A DNA stretch of 24,725 nt from Bacteroidota bacterium (GTDB taxonomy: Bacteria; Bacteroidota; Bacteroidia; AKYH767-A; 2013-40CM-41-45): positions 1 to 24,725 of the forward strand of contig JADKKE010000022.1 in the NCBI GenBank assembly GCA_016720655.1. The letters are read 5' to 3'. Numbering within the stretch: position 1 is the first letter of the stretch; every line of letters starts with the position of its first letter. This document shows, one piece after another, positions 1-8,911 of the stretch. Under the pieces are notes generated by a model that worked only from the letters and a program-made list of their open reading frames with translations, made no database searches and was not told the DNA's origin. A program made the translations under genes and the position numbers.

Positions 1-690
1 CAACCAATCGCCCAGATTGATATACCGGCTTGTTCCGTTGATCGCGATATCCAATGGCAAATGACGGTGTCCGAAGACTAGATAATCGTAATGTTTTTTC
101 TCAAGTAGTTCTTTACTGTGAATTACCAGCCATTCTTTTTCTTCTCCAAGAAATTTTTCATCCAGTGTACCTGTTGCAATTCTACTCTTTCTTGAAAAAT
201 AATTCGCCAGGCCAATCCCGAAATTCGGATGCAGTCGTGCAAACAACCACTGACAAAGCGGACTCGCAAAAACTTTTTTCAGAAATTTATATCCATGATC
301 ACCCGGACCCAATCCGTCACCATGACCGATGTAAAAAGTTTTGCCATTGTATGTTGCTTCAATCGGAGCACGGTAGAGTTTTACATTCAATTCCTTTTGC
401 AAATAATCAAAGGTCCACATGTCGTGGTTGCCGGTGAAGTAGTGAATCAAAACACCGGCATCGCTCAATTCAGCAAGCTTTCCAAGCAAACGAACATAGC
501 CTCGAGGTACAACTGTCTTGTATTCAAACCAGAAATCAAAAACATCGCCGAGCAAATACAGTTCTTCAACATCCGCTGCAATCGAATTCAGAAAAGCAAC
601 AATGCGTTTCTCCCGCTCCAGACTTTTTTCATAGTTGGGCGCTCCCAAATGGAAGTCGGAGATGAAATATATTTTCTTACCTGTTTTCAA
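1..690 (-). CDS. lpxH: UDP-2,3-diacylglucosamine diphosphatase (LpxH), C-terminus cut off by window edge
   Basis: Calcineurin-like metallophosphoesterase of the LpxH family, which hydrolyses UDP-2,3-diacylglucosamine to lipid X and UMP in lipid A synthesis at the inner membrane. Metal-binding motifs are visible in order: DFH at residues 12-14, GDVFDFW at 48-54, GNHD at 87-90, a GHGDG segment, and GHRH close to the window edge. About 230 residues are present and the frame is open to base 1, so only a short C-terminus is missing. The start is inferred: TTG at 690-688 directly follows the TAA stop (693-691) of the upstream gene, suggesting translational coupling, and gives LKTGKKIYFISDFHLG; no ATG fits better. 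The frame is intact, unlike the gene before it. A second lipid A gene, lpxK, lies about 6 kb away on the same strand. Confidence 0.88.
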   Translation of the reverse strand, partial: MKTGKKIYFISDFHLGAPNYEKSLEREKRIVAFLNSIAADVEELYLLGDVFDFWFEYKTVVPRGYVRLLGKLAELSDAGVLIHYFTGNHDMWTFDYLQKELNVKLYRAPIEATYNGKTFYIGHGDGLGPGDHGYKFLKKVFASPLCQWLFARLHPNFGIGLANYFSRKSRIATGTLDEKFLGEEKEWLVIHSKELLEKKHYDYLVFGHRHLPLDIAINGTSRYINLGDWL

Positions 691-1866
691 TTAGAATTGG
701 ATACTGCGGAAATATTCCAGCGGGTTTAATTTTTTTAAATGAAGTTCAAAACGAATGAGATTGCCGTAATGCAATTCCTCACGTTCAACAATGTATTTCA
801 GATCCTCAGAATAGGAGACCGGAAAATAGATCACAAAAATATCTTTCCACACGGGCAATTCAACTCCCCATTCCCAGGAAACCGAACGGGCCTTGGGATA
901 GCCTTTTTGAGCATCGTTGAATGAACCGATGTCTGCAAAAACCTTAAAAGGAAGAATTCCCGGCAATGTAGTCGATAAATTCACTCCCAACATCCATTCA
1001 TTTGCTTTTCTGTAAAACAATGTCGGCATTTTAAAACCGGCATCTGCAATTACGAATTGTTGTGAGAAAACACCTTTGTCTTCATTTCTTCCCGGGAATA
1101 TTTCATCAAAGAAATAATCATGACTTCCATTGACGCCATCCAATCGCATGTTGTAGTCGATGCCACTCGTGTTTGTTTCTGATAAATGAAGCAGCCCGGC
1201 AAAAAACCGCGAGTTCAGCCCTTTGCCTTTTTTACCATAGGAAAGAAAGTTTTTCAATTCGATAAATGATTTGTAAAATTCTTTGCCTACCGTGAATGAA
1301 ACTTTTTGTGCATTCGCGTAGAATGCATTTTTGTTTACAGATTCAAATTCAATCTGAAAATAGTTGAGTTTCTCAAGTCTTGATACAAAATTTCGTTCGT
1401 AATCGATTTCAAAGGGATAGATCAGCCCATAAGGCATTTTTCGGAGGAGATAAAGATGACGCAAGGTGATCGTTTGTGTCAGCTTCTCTTTTTGATCTTT
1501 GTTTCGGAATAAAAATAAAATTCGGGAATCAAATTTTGTAAAATGCAAAGCAGATGTGTACTGTATGTTGTAGAATTCGTTCGTGTATTCATCGTCAGCA
1601 TATGCATACCTGCTAATCGCCGATTGCAATGTGATTTTCTGAATGAATGAATTGTACGGATATACATGAAATCTAAAATTTCCGCTTCCAGCTATTTCAT
1701 TCAGTCCGAAGGAATACATCGGAGCGAGCGTGTATTCAAATTTTTTCTCCGGGCTCATCACATTGTAAAAAGCAATTCCGGCCATGAATTTATTGTAAGC
1801 ATTCCATCCAACGATTGGCGAAAAAAATAATTGTGTACGATTCGGATTTTCAAGTGATGCCGGGAA
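691..1866 (-). pseudogene. C-terminal part of the M1-type peptidase gene, separated by an in-frame TAA
   Basis: This stretch is in the same frame as the peptidase upstream but follows a TAA at 1869-1867. The frame reads on directly after that stop (FPASLENPNRTQLFFSP, then a first ATG at 1785), with no sign of a start or ribosome site at the break. It therefore looks like the continuation of one long protein. The roughly 390 residues alternate aromatic and polar residues in a pattern suggesting an outer-membrane beta-barrel-like or beta-sandwich domain, as I recall for long Bacteroidota M1-like peptidases. The frame is otherwise open to its TAA at 693-691, where lpxH begins. It could be translated separately from ATG 1785 (364 residues), but that would cut into the domain. 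No catalytic motif is seen here. Confidence 0.6.
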
Positions 1867-3792
1867 TTACAATTTCAAAGGCTCGATCCGGCGTAAAATC
1901 CCCGAAGTCCGGATAGTGTTGTTTTTTCGATACAATTCAAGTTCCTTCTCCTGTGAATCGATGCGAAAAGCATCACAATTGGTACACCGGATTTCAATGC
2001 TTTTCCTTCCGGTAAATCCTTCCACATTGGTTCGCTCTCCCGGTATTCCATCTTTCATGGAGTACAGACTGAGCGGAGCCGGAACGCAAGCTTTGTTTTT
2101 TAATGTCAGCAAATAAATTCCATCGCTTTGTTTTTTCAAACCGGTGATGGAATAATCTGATTTTTTTGTATTCGACAGAAAATCATCAAAGATCCATCCG
2201 AGGTTTTTTCCTGTCGTTGCTTCAAAACTCTTCTTGATATCTTCCGGTTGAGGATGTTTGAATTTCCATTGTGAATAGTAATTCTGCATCGCAAGGTCGA
2301 ACACACTGTCACCAAGGTAGGAGTGGAGGTGGTCAAAAGCGAGTGCTGATTTTCTGTACACATCTTCACGGTAAGCAGCTCCGGAATATTTTGCAGCATC
2401 CAAATCCGGACTCTGATCGCTATTTTTTCTTGCACCGTTGAGATAAGAGAGATAATTTGATTTTCGCAAACTAAAAGATGATAAACCCAGGTGTTTCCCG
2501 AATCTTCCTGCTCTGTAAAATTTCTCGGCCTGCAATTCCGGACGGTTTGCATATTTAGTAAGGAAATAACGCGTTTCAAAAACTTTGTGATCCCTTCATC
2601 CATCCAGGGGATGTTTGCGTTCATTCGATCCAAGAATGGCATAAAACCAATTGTGACCAATTTCATGCGCAATAACAACCTCCATTCGGAAGTCGTTGCG
2701 TTCTGTTCCTATTGCTGTGATCATCGGATATTCCATTCCACTTCCCGAAGCATAGCCTACATCAACGGCTGTGACCTGGGAATACGGATACTCTCCGATC
2801 CATGTTGACCCATACACAATACTGGTTCTTAAATATTCTGGAACTTTCTTCCACAATTCCGGCTGCTGATTTGTAAATAGCGACCAGGTGGTAACACGTT
2901 TTCCTGTTCTTGGGATTTCTGCATCTCCTTTTAGAACATGAAAACGTTTGTCGGCAAACCAGGCGAAGTCGTGAACCTTATCCTGGAAGTAATGCAAAGT
3001 TTTGAGTTCATCAGAACTGGCAGGAAAACTCATGTCTTCAGGAAACTCATTCAAACCTGAGGTTTCCTTCGCCTTGCTGTTCAGCCATTCTTCTTCCGAT
3101 GGATTATTTACCAATCCGCCTGTTGAGCCGACAACATAGTTCTGCGGCAAAGTAATCCTTACATCAAAGCTTCCAAACTCAGCATAATATTCACCTTTGT
3201 CGAGATAGGAAAAATAATTCCAGCCGTTTTTATCAAACACTGCCGGCTTCGGGTACCATTGCGTGATGAAATATGCCTGACCGGTATGCCCGAGTCTTGA
3301 TATACTTGCATCCGGAATCTGAACACGGAATGGAGTGCTGATCGTGATCGAATCTCCCGGTTGTAAAGGTGTATTCAATATAATTTTGCAAATGTCAATG
3401 GTATCCTGCAAAAGCGACCACTTTACTGTTTGCCGGTCGACCATGAAATCGAGTGAATCGATGAAGCCGCAAGATTTTTCACCCAATTGACGATAGGTAT
3501 AGTCCCCATTCTTGTACAATTCATTTGCAAGTGCTGTATTATCATTCGCATATGCATTCGGCCAAAGATGGAAATAGAGCTCAGTTAATTTTTGGGTACT
3601 GTTGTTATGGTAAACAATTTCTTCATAGGCGGAAAGCTGATGTTTTTTATCGTTCAGCTTTACATCAATGGAATACTTTACGTTTTGTTGGAAATATTCT
3701 TGTGCAATGGAAGGGATTGGAAGGAATGCGAATAAAATTAAAACAAAGAGTATCCCGACTCTGATGTATGGAATGAAAAATAGTCTCCTCAT
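1867..3792 (-). pseudogene. M1 family metallopeptidase (gluzincin), interrupted at the active site
   Basis: Secreted zinc aminopeptidase-like protein. A signal peptide starts at ATG 3792 (MRRLFFIPYIRVG, then a hydrophobic stretch to SIAQ). The N-terminal beta-sandwich domain is followed by GSGMEYP (the M1 GxMEN-like exopeptidase motif) and HEIGHNW at residues 376-382. The family needs a third zinc ligand, Glu, 18 residues after HEXXH. That residue is encoded (WMDEG) but in another frame: the C4 run (2607-2610 on the plus strand) carries one base too many, and the T5 run (2578-2582) one too few. Between them the original frame reads LDG, then TGA (2598-2596). After the second shift the frame returns and continues FETRYF...ELQAEKF to a TAA at 1869-1867. 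The full gene, with the C-terminal part 691-1866, would encode about 1,030 residues. It is either a decaying gene or two consensus errors plus a nonsense base. Confidence 0.8.
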
Positions 3793-3858
3793 GAAATGAA
3801 TAGGCTTTGCAAGCACTGCACAAATATGTTCAAAAAGACAAACAAGAAATACAACAGA

Positions 3859-4971
3859 TCAGGAATTTTTCCCCAAAAGTTCCATCAGTTTCAGATCGAG
3901 TTCTTCGCTTCGTAGTCCTTTGGCAACAATTTTTCCGTTTTTATCAAGGAGCACGCTGTAAGGAATGGCTTCAATGCTGTACTCCTTTACAACTCTGCTC
4001 TCCCATTTCTTCAATTCACTTACCTGTGGCCATGTAATTCCGTCTTTCTGAATTGCCGCTTTCCAGTTGTCCATATTGTCATCCAGGGATACACCGTAGA
4101 TTTCAAAACCCATGTTTTTATACTTGTTATAAAGGCGTACGATATTTGGATTCTCTTTGCGACAAGGACCACACCAACTTGCCCAAAAATCCACCAGCAC
4201 AACTTTTCCACGCAAGGAAGACAGCGCAATTTTTTCTCCGGTAGGGGAAGAGAGATTGATATCCGGTGCATCACTTCCCGGAGGAAGTTTCTGCAAATCT
4301 CCCATCAGGGCTTTGTAATCCTGGACATATTTGTTCTCAGGATATTGTTTGGATAAAGCAGATTCCAGTTTTAACATGAGTTCCATGGAAGTCTGCTGGT
4401 TCAGAAATTTCGTGGCCGATAAAGAAACGATTGAGTTCAAATTTTTACCAATGAACTTCTTCGAAAAAGAAGCCATGTTTTCTGTATAATACTTTTGCAA
4501 TGCTGAACCTGCCGAATCCTTCCGGTAGGGATTTTCTTCGCGAAAACTTGCATACACAACGTTCAGTGAATCACCCAATTTCTTTTCATACTGACGAAGT
4601 TCTTTCAAGAGTTCTGAATCTTCGGAACCTTTCACCGTATATGTATGTTCGATGTCTTTTGCATCTCCTGTGAGTGCAATCGTTTCTCCACCTTTCAAAA
4701 CAAGGAAAATCACATTGGCAGGATCAGTTCGCACTATGTAGTAGTCGAGATCACCGGCAAGATTACGCAAACTGAAATTCCCATTATCATCCGTCTTCGC
4801 AGAGTCGAGAATTTCTTCACCATTCTCTACAATTTTCTGCAGGTAAACAGTGATGCCTTTTGCATTCGAAAATTTTCCCTGGATCTTTGCTGTGGAAGTT
4901 TCTTTGTTTGAACAGGAATTAAAAACCAGAACCGACAATGCAATTCCGATATACTTTTTTATAAAATTCAT
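3859..4971 (-). CDS. TlpA-like thiol:disulfide oxidoreductase lipoprotein with N-terminal DUF4369-like domain
   Basis: A 370-residue envelope protein. The N-terminus is a lipoprotein signal with lipobox LVFNSC (Cys at residue 20). Residues about 28-130 resemble DUF4369, the beta-rich domain that precedes thioredoxin folds in many Bacteroidota proteins (KIQGKFSNAKGITVYL). A helical linker follows, and the thioredoxin/AhpC-TSA domain begins near GSDAPDINL. The redox motif WASWCGPC has its cysteines at 267 and 270, and the conserved cis-Pro loop appears as AIPYSVLLDKNGKIVA. The likely role is reduction of disulfides or cytochrome maturation partners in the periplasm; the substrate cannot be told from sequence. 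It starts with ATG 4971, is complete and undamaged, and lies 66 bases from the start of the M1 peptidase gene, possibly in the same transcript. Confidence 0.88.
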   Translation of the reverse strand: MNFIKKYIGIALSVLVFNSCSNKETSTAKIQGKFSNAKGITVYLQKIVENGEEILDSAKTDDNGNFSLRNLAGDLDYYIVRTDPANVIFLVLKGGETIALTGDAKDIEHTYTVKGSEDSELLKELRQYEKKLGDSLNVVYASFREENPYRKDSAGSALQKYYTENMASFSKKFIGKNLNSIVSLSATKFLNQQTSMELMLKLESALSKQYPENKYVQDYKALMGDLQKLPPGSDAPDINLSSPTGEKIALSSLRGKVVLVDFWASWCGPCRKENPNIVRLYNKYKNMGFEIYGVSLDDNMDNWKAAIQKDGITWPQVSELKKWESRVVKEYSIEAIPYSVLLDKNGKIVAKGLRSEELDLKLMELLGKNS

Positions 4972-5033
4972 GAATTAATTTATCTGAATACGAATGATTA
5001 ATTTATTGGAGGTGTTTTGTATATAATGTTTCC

Positions 5034-6443
5034 TTATTTCCCGTTGTTATTGACAAAGAATTTTCCGGTGAATTTATTTTCTCCATTCCTGATTTCAACA
5101 AAATACATTCCTGAACTCAGATCACTCACATCCAGACTGAGTTCCGAATGTGATGCTGTCGCATTGGAATATTCACGAATAATTCGTCCGCTCAAATCAC
5201 TGAATTTAACAGTGAATGAATTGCCCAGTTCTTGTTGAACCTTGATTTTAATGTTTGTTGATGCAGGGTTAGGATAAATCACTAAATTTTGTGATGCAGC
5301 AGGCGAATTATTTATTCCAAGAATTGGTGAAATATCAAGTACAAACAAACCGTATTGCATATCACTCGCAAGAATTACTCCACTGGGTAAATTTGTGTAT
5401 GCAGCCCAGGCTCCCGCATAGGCAGGACTCGGATAGGTTCCCGGTGTATTTTGAGGATGGGTGTCAAAAAATCCCTGTAAAGCCGGACTCGTTGGTGTTG
5501 TGATATCATAGATATATATACCATCCTGATAATTTGCCATCACCAACAGATTGTCTTGTACATATGGATTGTGAGGAGTATTTCCCGGGTTGGAGGAAAA
5601 TGTTGTCGCTACTGCCGGGTTCGCAACATCAGTAACATCCACAACTTTGATGGCCATACCATCCGGAACTTCATCGCACATGTATAAGGTTGAGTGATCT
5701 GTTGAAAGATAACTGCTGTGGTTATATCCCTGATCCGGATAAGATGTCAGATTTCCGATTTCCTGGAAGGTGATTGTAGTTTCATCAAATTTATAAATAT
5801 GCAAGCCATCGTATCCGCATGAAGCATACACTGTATCGTTGACAACAAACATATCGTGCACCTGATTGATGACCGGATAATCCTGATCAAGCCGACGCAA
5901 AAGTACAGGTAGAGTAGGGTTAGCCAGTGAATAAACATTCATGGAAGAATAATCTCCCGGTTTTGAAACGGATGCGACATACATTTTATCGCCTTCAACA
6001 TACAATGTATGAGCATGTGTAAACACGCTCGTTCCATCATAGACAATAGCCACGGAATCGGGTAGAAAGGAAAGGTCAGCTATTTGCAAACTGTTATTCC
6101 CACCATCGTCGCTGATGATGTAGAGATAATTTCCATAGGTTTTGAATTCATGCCAGATGCAATCGACATGCCGACCGGGAACATAATCTCTTTGTACAAG
6201 ATTGCTCGGGTCACTCACTTCAATGATATAGGTTCCTGATGTGGACCCGATGATTCCATATTCCCTACCATCGTTTGGATTCACCCAGCCGTAGCAACTC
6301 TGGTAACGGATACCATACGTTGGTTCCGGGGTAACGCTAGGGTCATTAAATTTCCCAAGCAGGTTGATGTTGTGATGATCATATTGTGCCTGAGTACACA
6401 ATGCAAGCAATAGGAATGAACAAAGGATCGCAGCTTTTTTCAT
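5034..6443 (-). CDS. Secreted choice-of-anchor-B family protein with type IX sorting domain
   Basis: A 469-residue secreted protein. The signal peptide MKKAAILCSFLLLALCTQAQ is followed by repeated short blade-like units ending in patterns such as GTYIIEVSDPSN, NSLQIADLSF, GLHIYKFDE, GIYIYDITTPTSP and GLFVLDIS. These are LVIVD-type beta-propeller repeats of the choice-of-anchor-B domain. Residues about 387-469 form a Por/type IX secretion C-terminal sorting domain (YPNPAST...LSGRIIREY...LSSGMYFVEI), so the protein should cross the outer membrane by type IX secretion and be released or anchored at the surface. The molecular function of the propeller is unknown. The start is ATG 6443, right before the signal peptide. 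The frame is intact. A 21-bp repeat array lies just upstream, between this gene and lpxK. Confidence 0.88.
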   Translation of the reverse strand: MKKAAILCSFLLLALCTQAQYDHHNINLLGKFNDPSVTPEPTYGIRYQSCYGWVNPNDGREYGIIGSTSGTYIIEVSDPSNLVQRDYVPGRHVDCIWHEFKTYGNYLYIISDDGGNNSLQIADLSFLPDSVAIVYDGTSVFTHAHTLYVEGDKMYVASVSKPGDYSSMNVYSLANPTLPVLLRRLDQDYPVINQVHDMFVVNDTVYASCGYDGLHIYKFDETTITFQEIGNLTSYPDQGYNHSSYLSTDHSTLYMCDEVPDGMAIKVVDVTDVANPAVATTFSSNPGNTPHNPYVQDNLLVMANYQDGIYIYDITTPTSPALQGFFDTHPQNTPGTYPSPAYAGAWAAYTNLPSGVILASDMQYGLFVLDISPILGINNSPAASQNLVIYPNPASTNIKIKVQQELGNSFTVKFSDLSGRIIREYSNATASHSELSLDVSDLSSGMYFVEIRNGENKFTGKFFVNNNGK

Positions 6444-6490
6444 GGGTTGGTGTTGTAGTACAGGATTACAAGGTAAGGACTTTTTTTACT

Positions 6491-6574
6491 GTTGACACAC
6501 AATGCTTTGTTGTCGGCACACCCTTGTTGTCGGCACACAATGCCTTGTTGTCGGCACACAATGCCTTGTGTGCC
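6491..6574. repeat. Four-copy 21-bp tandem repeat ending in a perfect hairpin
   Basis: Four head-to-tail units of the form GTTGTCGGCACACAATG plus CCTT: 6491-6508 (degenerate), 6509-6525 (lacks AATG), and 6526-6546 and 6547-6567 (identical). The last unit runs into GTGTGCC, giving a perfect 9-bp inverted repeat GGCACACAA / TTGTGTGCC (6553-6561 and 6566-6574) with a 4-base loop. It lies 9 bases past the inferred lpxK stop, on the downstream side, so it may end or stabilise the lpxK transcript, although no T-run follows on that strand. It is not a CRISPR: there are no spacers. Confidence 0.85.
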
Positions 6575-6583
6575 TGATTGACA

Positions 6584-7678
6584 TTATCGGGTACTCGACT
6601 GAATCATTCGGTTCGCAGGATTCTTCTTTATATAATCGAGGATACGATTGTTAAATCCGGTTTCATCCTGGTGAAAAGCGACTTCTATCGGCAGGTAAAA
6701 CAAGGGTAGGTTCCGGATCAGGGGTTCGAGATCCGGATTTTGTAAACGCATGGCATCTTTTTCAGTCGTGACAATGATTTTGCTTGGATTGGCGATGTGG
6801 TCAAAGGTATCCTGAATTTTTCAGGTCTTTCGTTGAAAACTCATGATGATCAGGAAAATCAAGTTTCAAGTTTATCCGTATGCCTTCAGGTATTCCAGTA
6901 AACCGGATGGGTTTGCGATGCCTGTCACCATTAGAATCGTAAAACGTTTTTCCATGTAATAGCTTGCACCCATGAGCATGCCACTTTGCTTTCCACTCAC
7001 GCGATTGAATTCTCCGTATTTGTAAAATGAAAAAAACACTTGTTGATGTTCGGCAGGTTCAAGTTTTTCAAGAATATTTTTTCGTTCAATAGGGACGAGT
7101 ATATTGGGTGACTTGGTAATGATAATTGTATCCGCTCTTTTCTTCCCACTAAAAGGCTCGCGCAAATTTCCTGCAGGGAGCATAAAATCTGTTTTAAAAA
7201 TAGCGTCATATTCGACGAGCAGGATGGAATGTCCGGGTTTTACATGACGGTGCTGAAACGCATCGTCAAGAAGAATAATTTCTGAACGTGGATTCATCCT
7301 TAGCAATTCATCAATGGCTTGTGTGCGATCTTCCCCCACAGAAACACGGATCCCCGGAAACTTTGTGAAATATTGCATAGGCTCATCTCCGTATGTCCAC
7401 GTATTGGCAGGAGCTTTCAATACCATGAATCCTTTGGTATGACGACCATAGCCACGGCTGAGCGTTGCTATTTTGTATTCTTTTTGTAATAATCGAATGA
7501 GGTATTCTACATGTGGAGTTTTGCCTGTTCCACCGGTACTCAGGTTACCTATTCCAATGACCGGAACAGGAAATGAGGCCGACTTCAGGATTCCTTTGTC
7601 AAATAAAAAATTGCGTACCTGCATGATTACTCCATAGAGAAGTGAAAATGGCCATAAAAGTCTGCGTAAAGTTTGCAC
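6584..7678 (-). pseudogene. lpxK: Tetraacyldisaccharide 4'-kinase (LpxK), 3' end frameshifted
   Basis: LpxK phosphorylates the 4' position of the lipid A disaccharide at the inner membrane. The N-terminal part from ATG 7678 is typical: an amphipathic start, P-loop GNLSTGGTGKTP (residues 44-55), LSRGYGRHTKG, SVGEDR, and LLDDAFQHRHV. The open frame ends at a TAA (6874-6872) after residue 268, too short for the family (about 340). The missing C-terminus is still encoded: DKLE, then DFPDHHEFSTKDL, then KIQDTFDHIANPSKII...TTEKDAMR, each in the next frame, and on to TAA 6586-6584. Three single-base shifts within 6815-6877 bring the frame back, so the whole is 365 codons long. LpxK is normally essential, so consensus errors are more likely than true loss. 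It is divergent from the Nif3 gene (83-bp gap). Confidence 0.85.
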
Positions 7679-7761
7679 CGTGGCAAATTACGAAAATTAG
7701 CATGATTGCCCTGAAGCATTTTTTTGTAGTATTGAAATTCTGAATCATTCACAAATAGGCT

Positions 7762-8856
7762 ATGAAGATCAAGGAATTGACTGATTATCTCGAACAAATT
7801 GCACCGCTTTCTTTGCAGGAATCCTATGACAATGCGGGTTTGTTGGTTGGAGATGCCTCTACAGAAATTAGTGGTGTACTTATTTGTCTGGATAGCACTG
7901 AAGCAGTGATCGAGGAGGCTGTCCGTACAGGGTGTAATCTTGTAATTGCACATCACCCGATTATTTTCAGCGGATTGAAAAAGCTGAATGGCAAAAACTA
8001 TATCGAAAGAACCGTCATCGCGGCTATCAGAAACAATATTGCTATCTACGCTGCACATACCAATCTGGACAATGTGAAGTTGGGAGTAAATAATAAAATC
8101 GCAGAGAAACTCGGACTGCAGAATCTTAGAATCTTATCCCCCAAAAAGGAATTACTGAGAAAACTGGTGACCTTTTGTCCTCTGGCGCAGGCTGAGCAAG
8201 TCCGCAATGCATTGTTTGAAGCCGGTGCCGGAAACATCGGAAATTATGATGCCTGTAGTTTCAATGTTGAAGGCAAGGGTACTTTCAGAGGAAATGAAAA
8301 GTCGACGCCTTTTGTTGGAAAACCCGGAGAGCTGCATACCGAGAATGAGCTTCGCCTGGAAGTTATTTATGAGAAATGGAAAGAAGGGCATATTCTTGAT
8401 GCACTGAAAAAGGCTCATCCTTATGAAGAGGTCGCTTACGATCTGTATGCTCTTGAGAATTCTTACCAGGAAACCGGCTCCGGAATGATTGGAACACTTC
8501 CAGCGCCGCTTTCCGGAATGAAATTTCTCGAAATGCTTAAAAAATCAATGAAAACCCAAGTTATTCGGTATACTACATTGATTAACAGCGACATAGAAAC
8601 AGTTGCAGTATGTGGTGGCTCCGGAAGTTTCTTATTGCCGGAGGCCATTCGCTCGGGTGCCCAGGCATTTATAACCGGGGATTTTAAGTACCACCAGTTT
8701 TTTGATGCAGAAAACCGCATTGTTATCGCAGATATTGGACATTTTGAAAGCGAACAGTTCACGATTGAGCTGTTTAGAGAGCTGATTCTGAAAAAATTTC
8801 CTACCTTTGCCGTCCGCTTAACTGAGGTAAACACAAATCCTGTCCATTATATCTGA
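7762..8856 (+). CDS. Nif3-like dinuclear metal center hexameric protein
   Basis: A 364-residue member of the Nif3/YqfO/GTP cyclohydrolase I type 2 family, which forms toroidal hexamers with two metals per subunit; its cellular role is unsettled. The metal ligands are visible: HHP at residues 64-66, HTNLD at 99-103, and DIGHFESE at 324-331. The family core occurs at both ends (LQESYDNAGLLVG; SGAQAFITGDFKYHQFF). Between them, about residues 135-235, is the PII-like insert (YqfO/CutA-like; LVTFCPLAQAEQVRNALFEAGAGNIGNYDACSF...HPYEEVAYDLY) that makes this the long form. It starts at ATG 7762, divergent from lpxK, and is followed after 55 bases by the zinc-ribbon gene. That pairing is common in Bacteroidota, so one operon is likely. 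The frame is intact. Confidence 0.92.
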   Translation: MKIKELTDYLEQIAPLSLQESYDNAGLLVGDASTEISGVLICLDSTEAVIEEAVRTGCNLVIAHHPIIFSGLKKLNGKNYIERTVIAAIRNNIAIYAAHTNLDNVKLGVNNKIAEKLGLQNLRILSPKKELLRKLVTFCPLAQAEQVRNALFEAGAGNIGNYDACSFNVEGKGTFRGNEKSTPFVGKPGELHTENELRLEVIYEKWKEGHILDALKKAHPYEEVAYDLYALENSYQETGSGMIGTLPAPLSGMKFLEMLKKSMKTQVIRYTTLINSDIETVAVCGGSGSFLLPEAIRSGAQAFITGDFKYHQFFDAENRIVIADIGHFESEQFTIELFRELILKKFPTFAVRLTEVNTNPVHYI

Positions 8857-8911
8857 TTCCTCTCGATTATTGTTTGGAATTACCTGTAAAATACAAAGAA
8901 ATACTCAATGT

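Noticed and set aside
229..729. Open frame of 166 codons on the plus strand
   Set aside because: It lies opposite lpxH, whose metal-binding motifs are clear; the plus frame has no domain and is a shadow.
2596..2598. TGA recoding (for example selenocysteine) in the M1 peptidase
   Set aside because: The TGA appears only because the frame is shifted; the homologous residues lie in the neighbouring frame, and no recoding element is seen.
6491..6574. Possible CRISPR array
   Set aside because: The 21-bp units are directly adjacent with no spacers, and no cas genes are seen.
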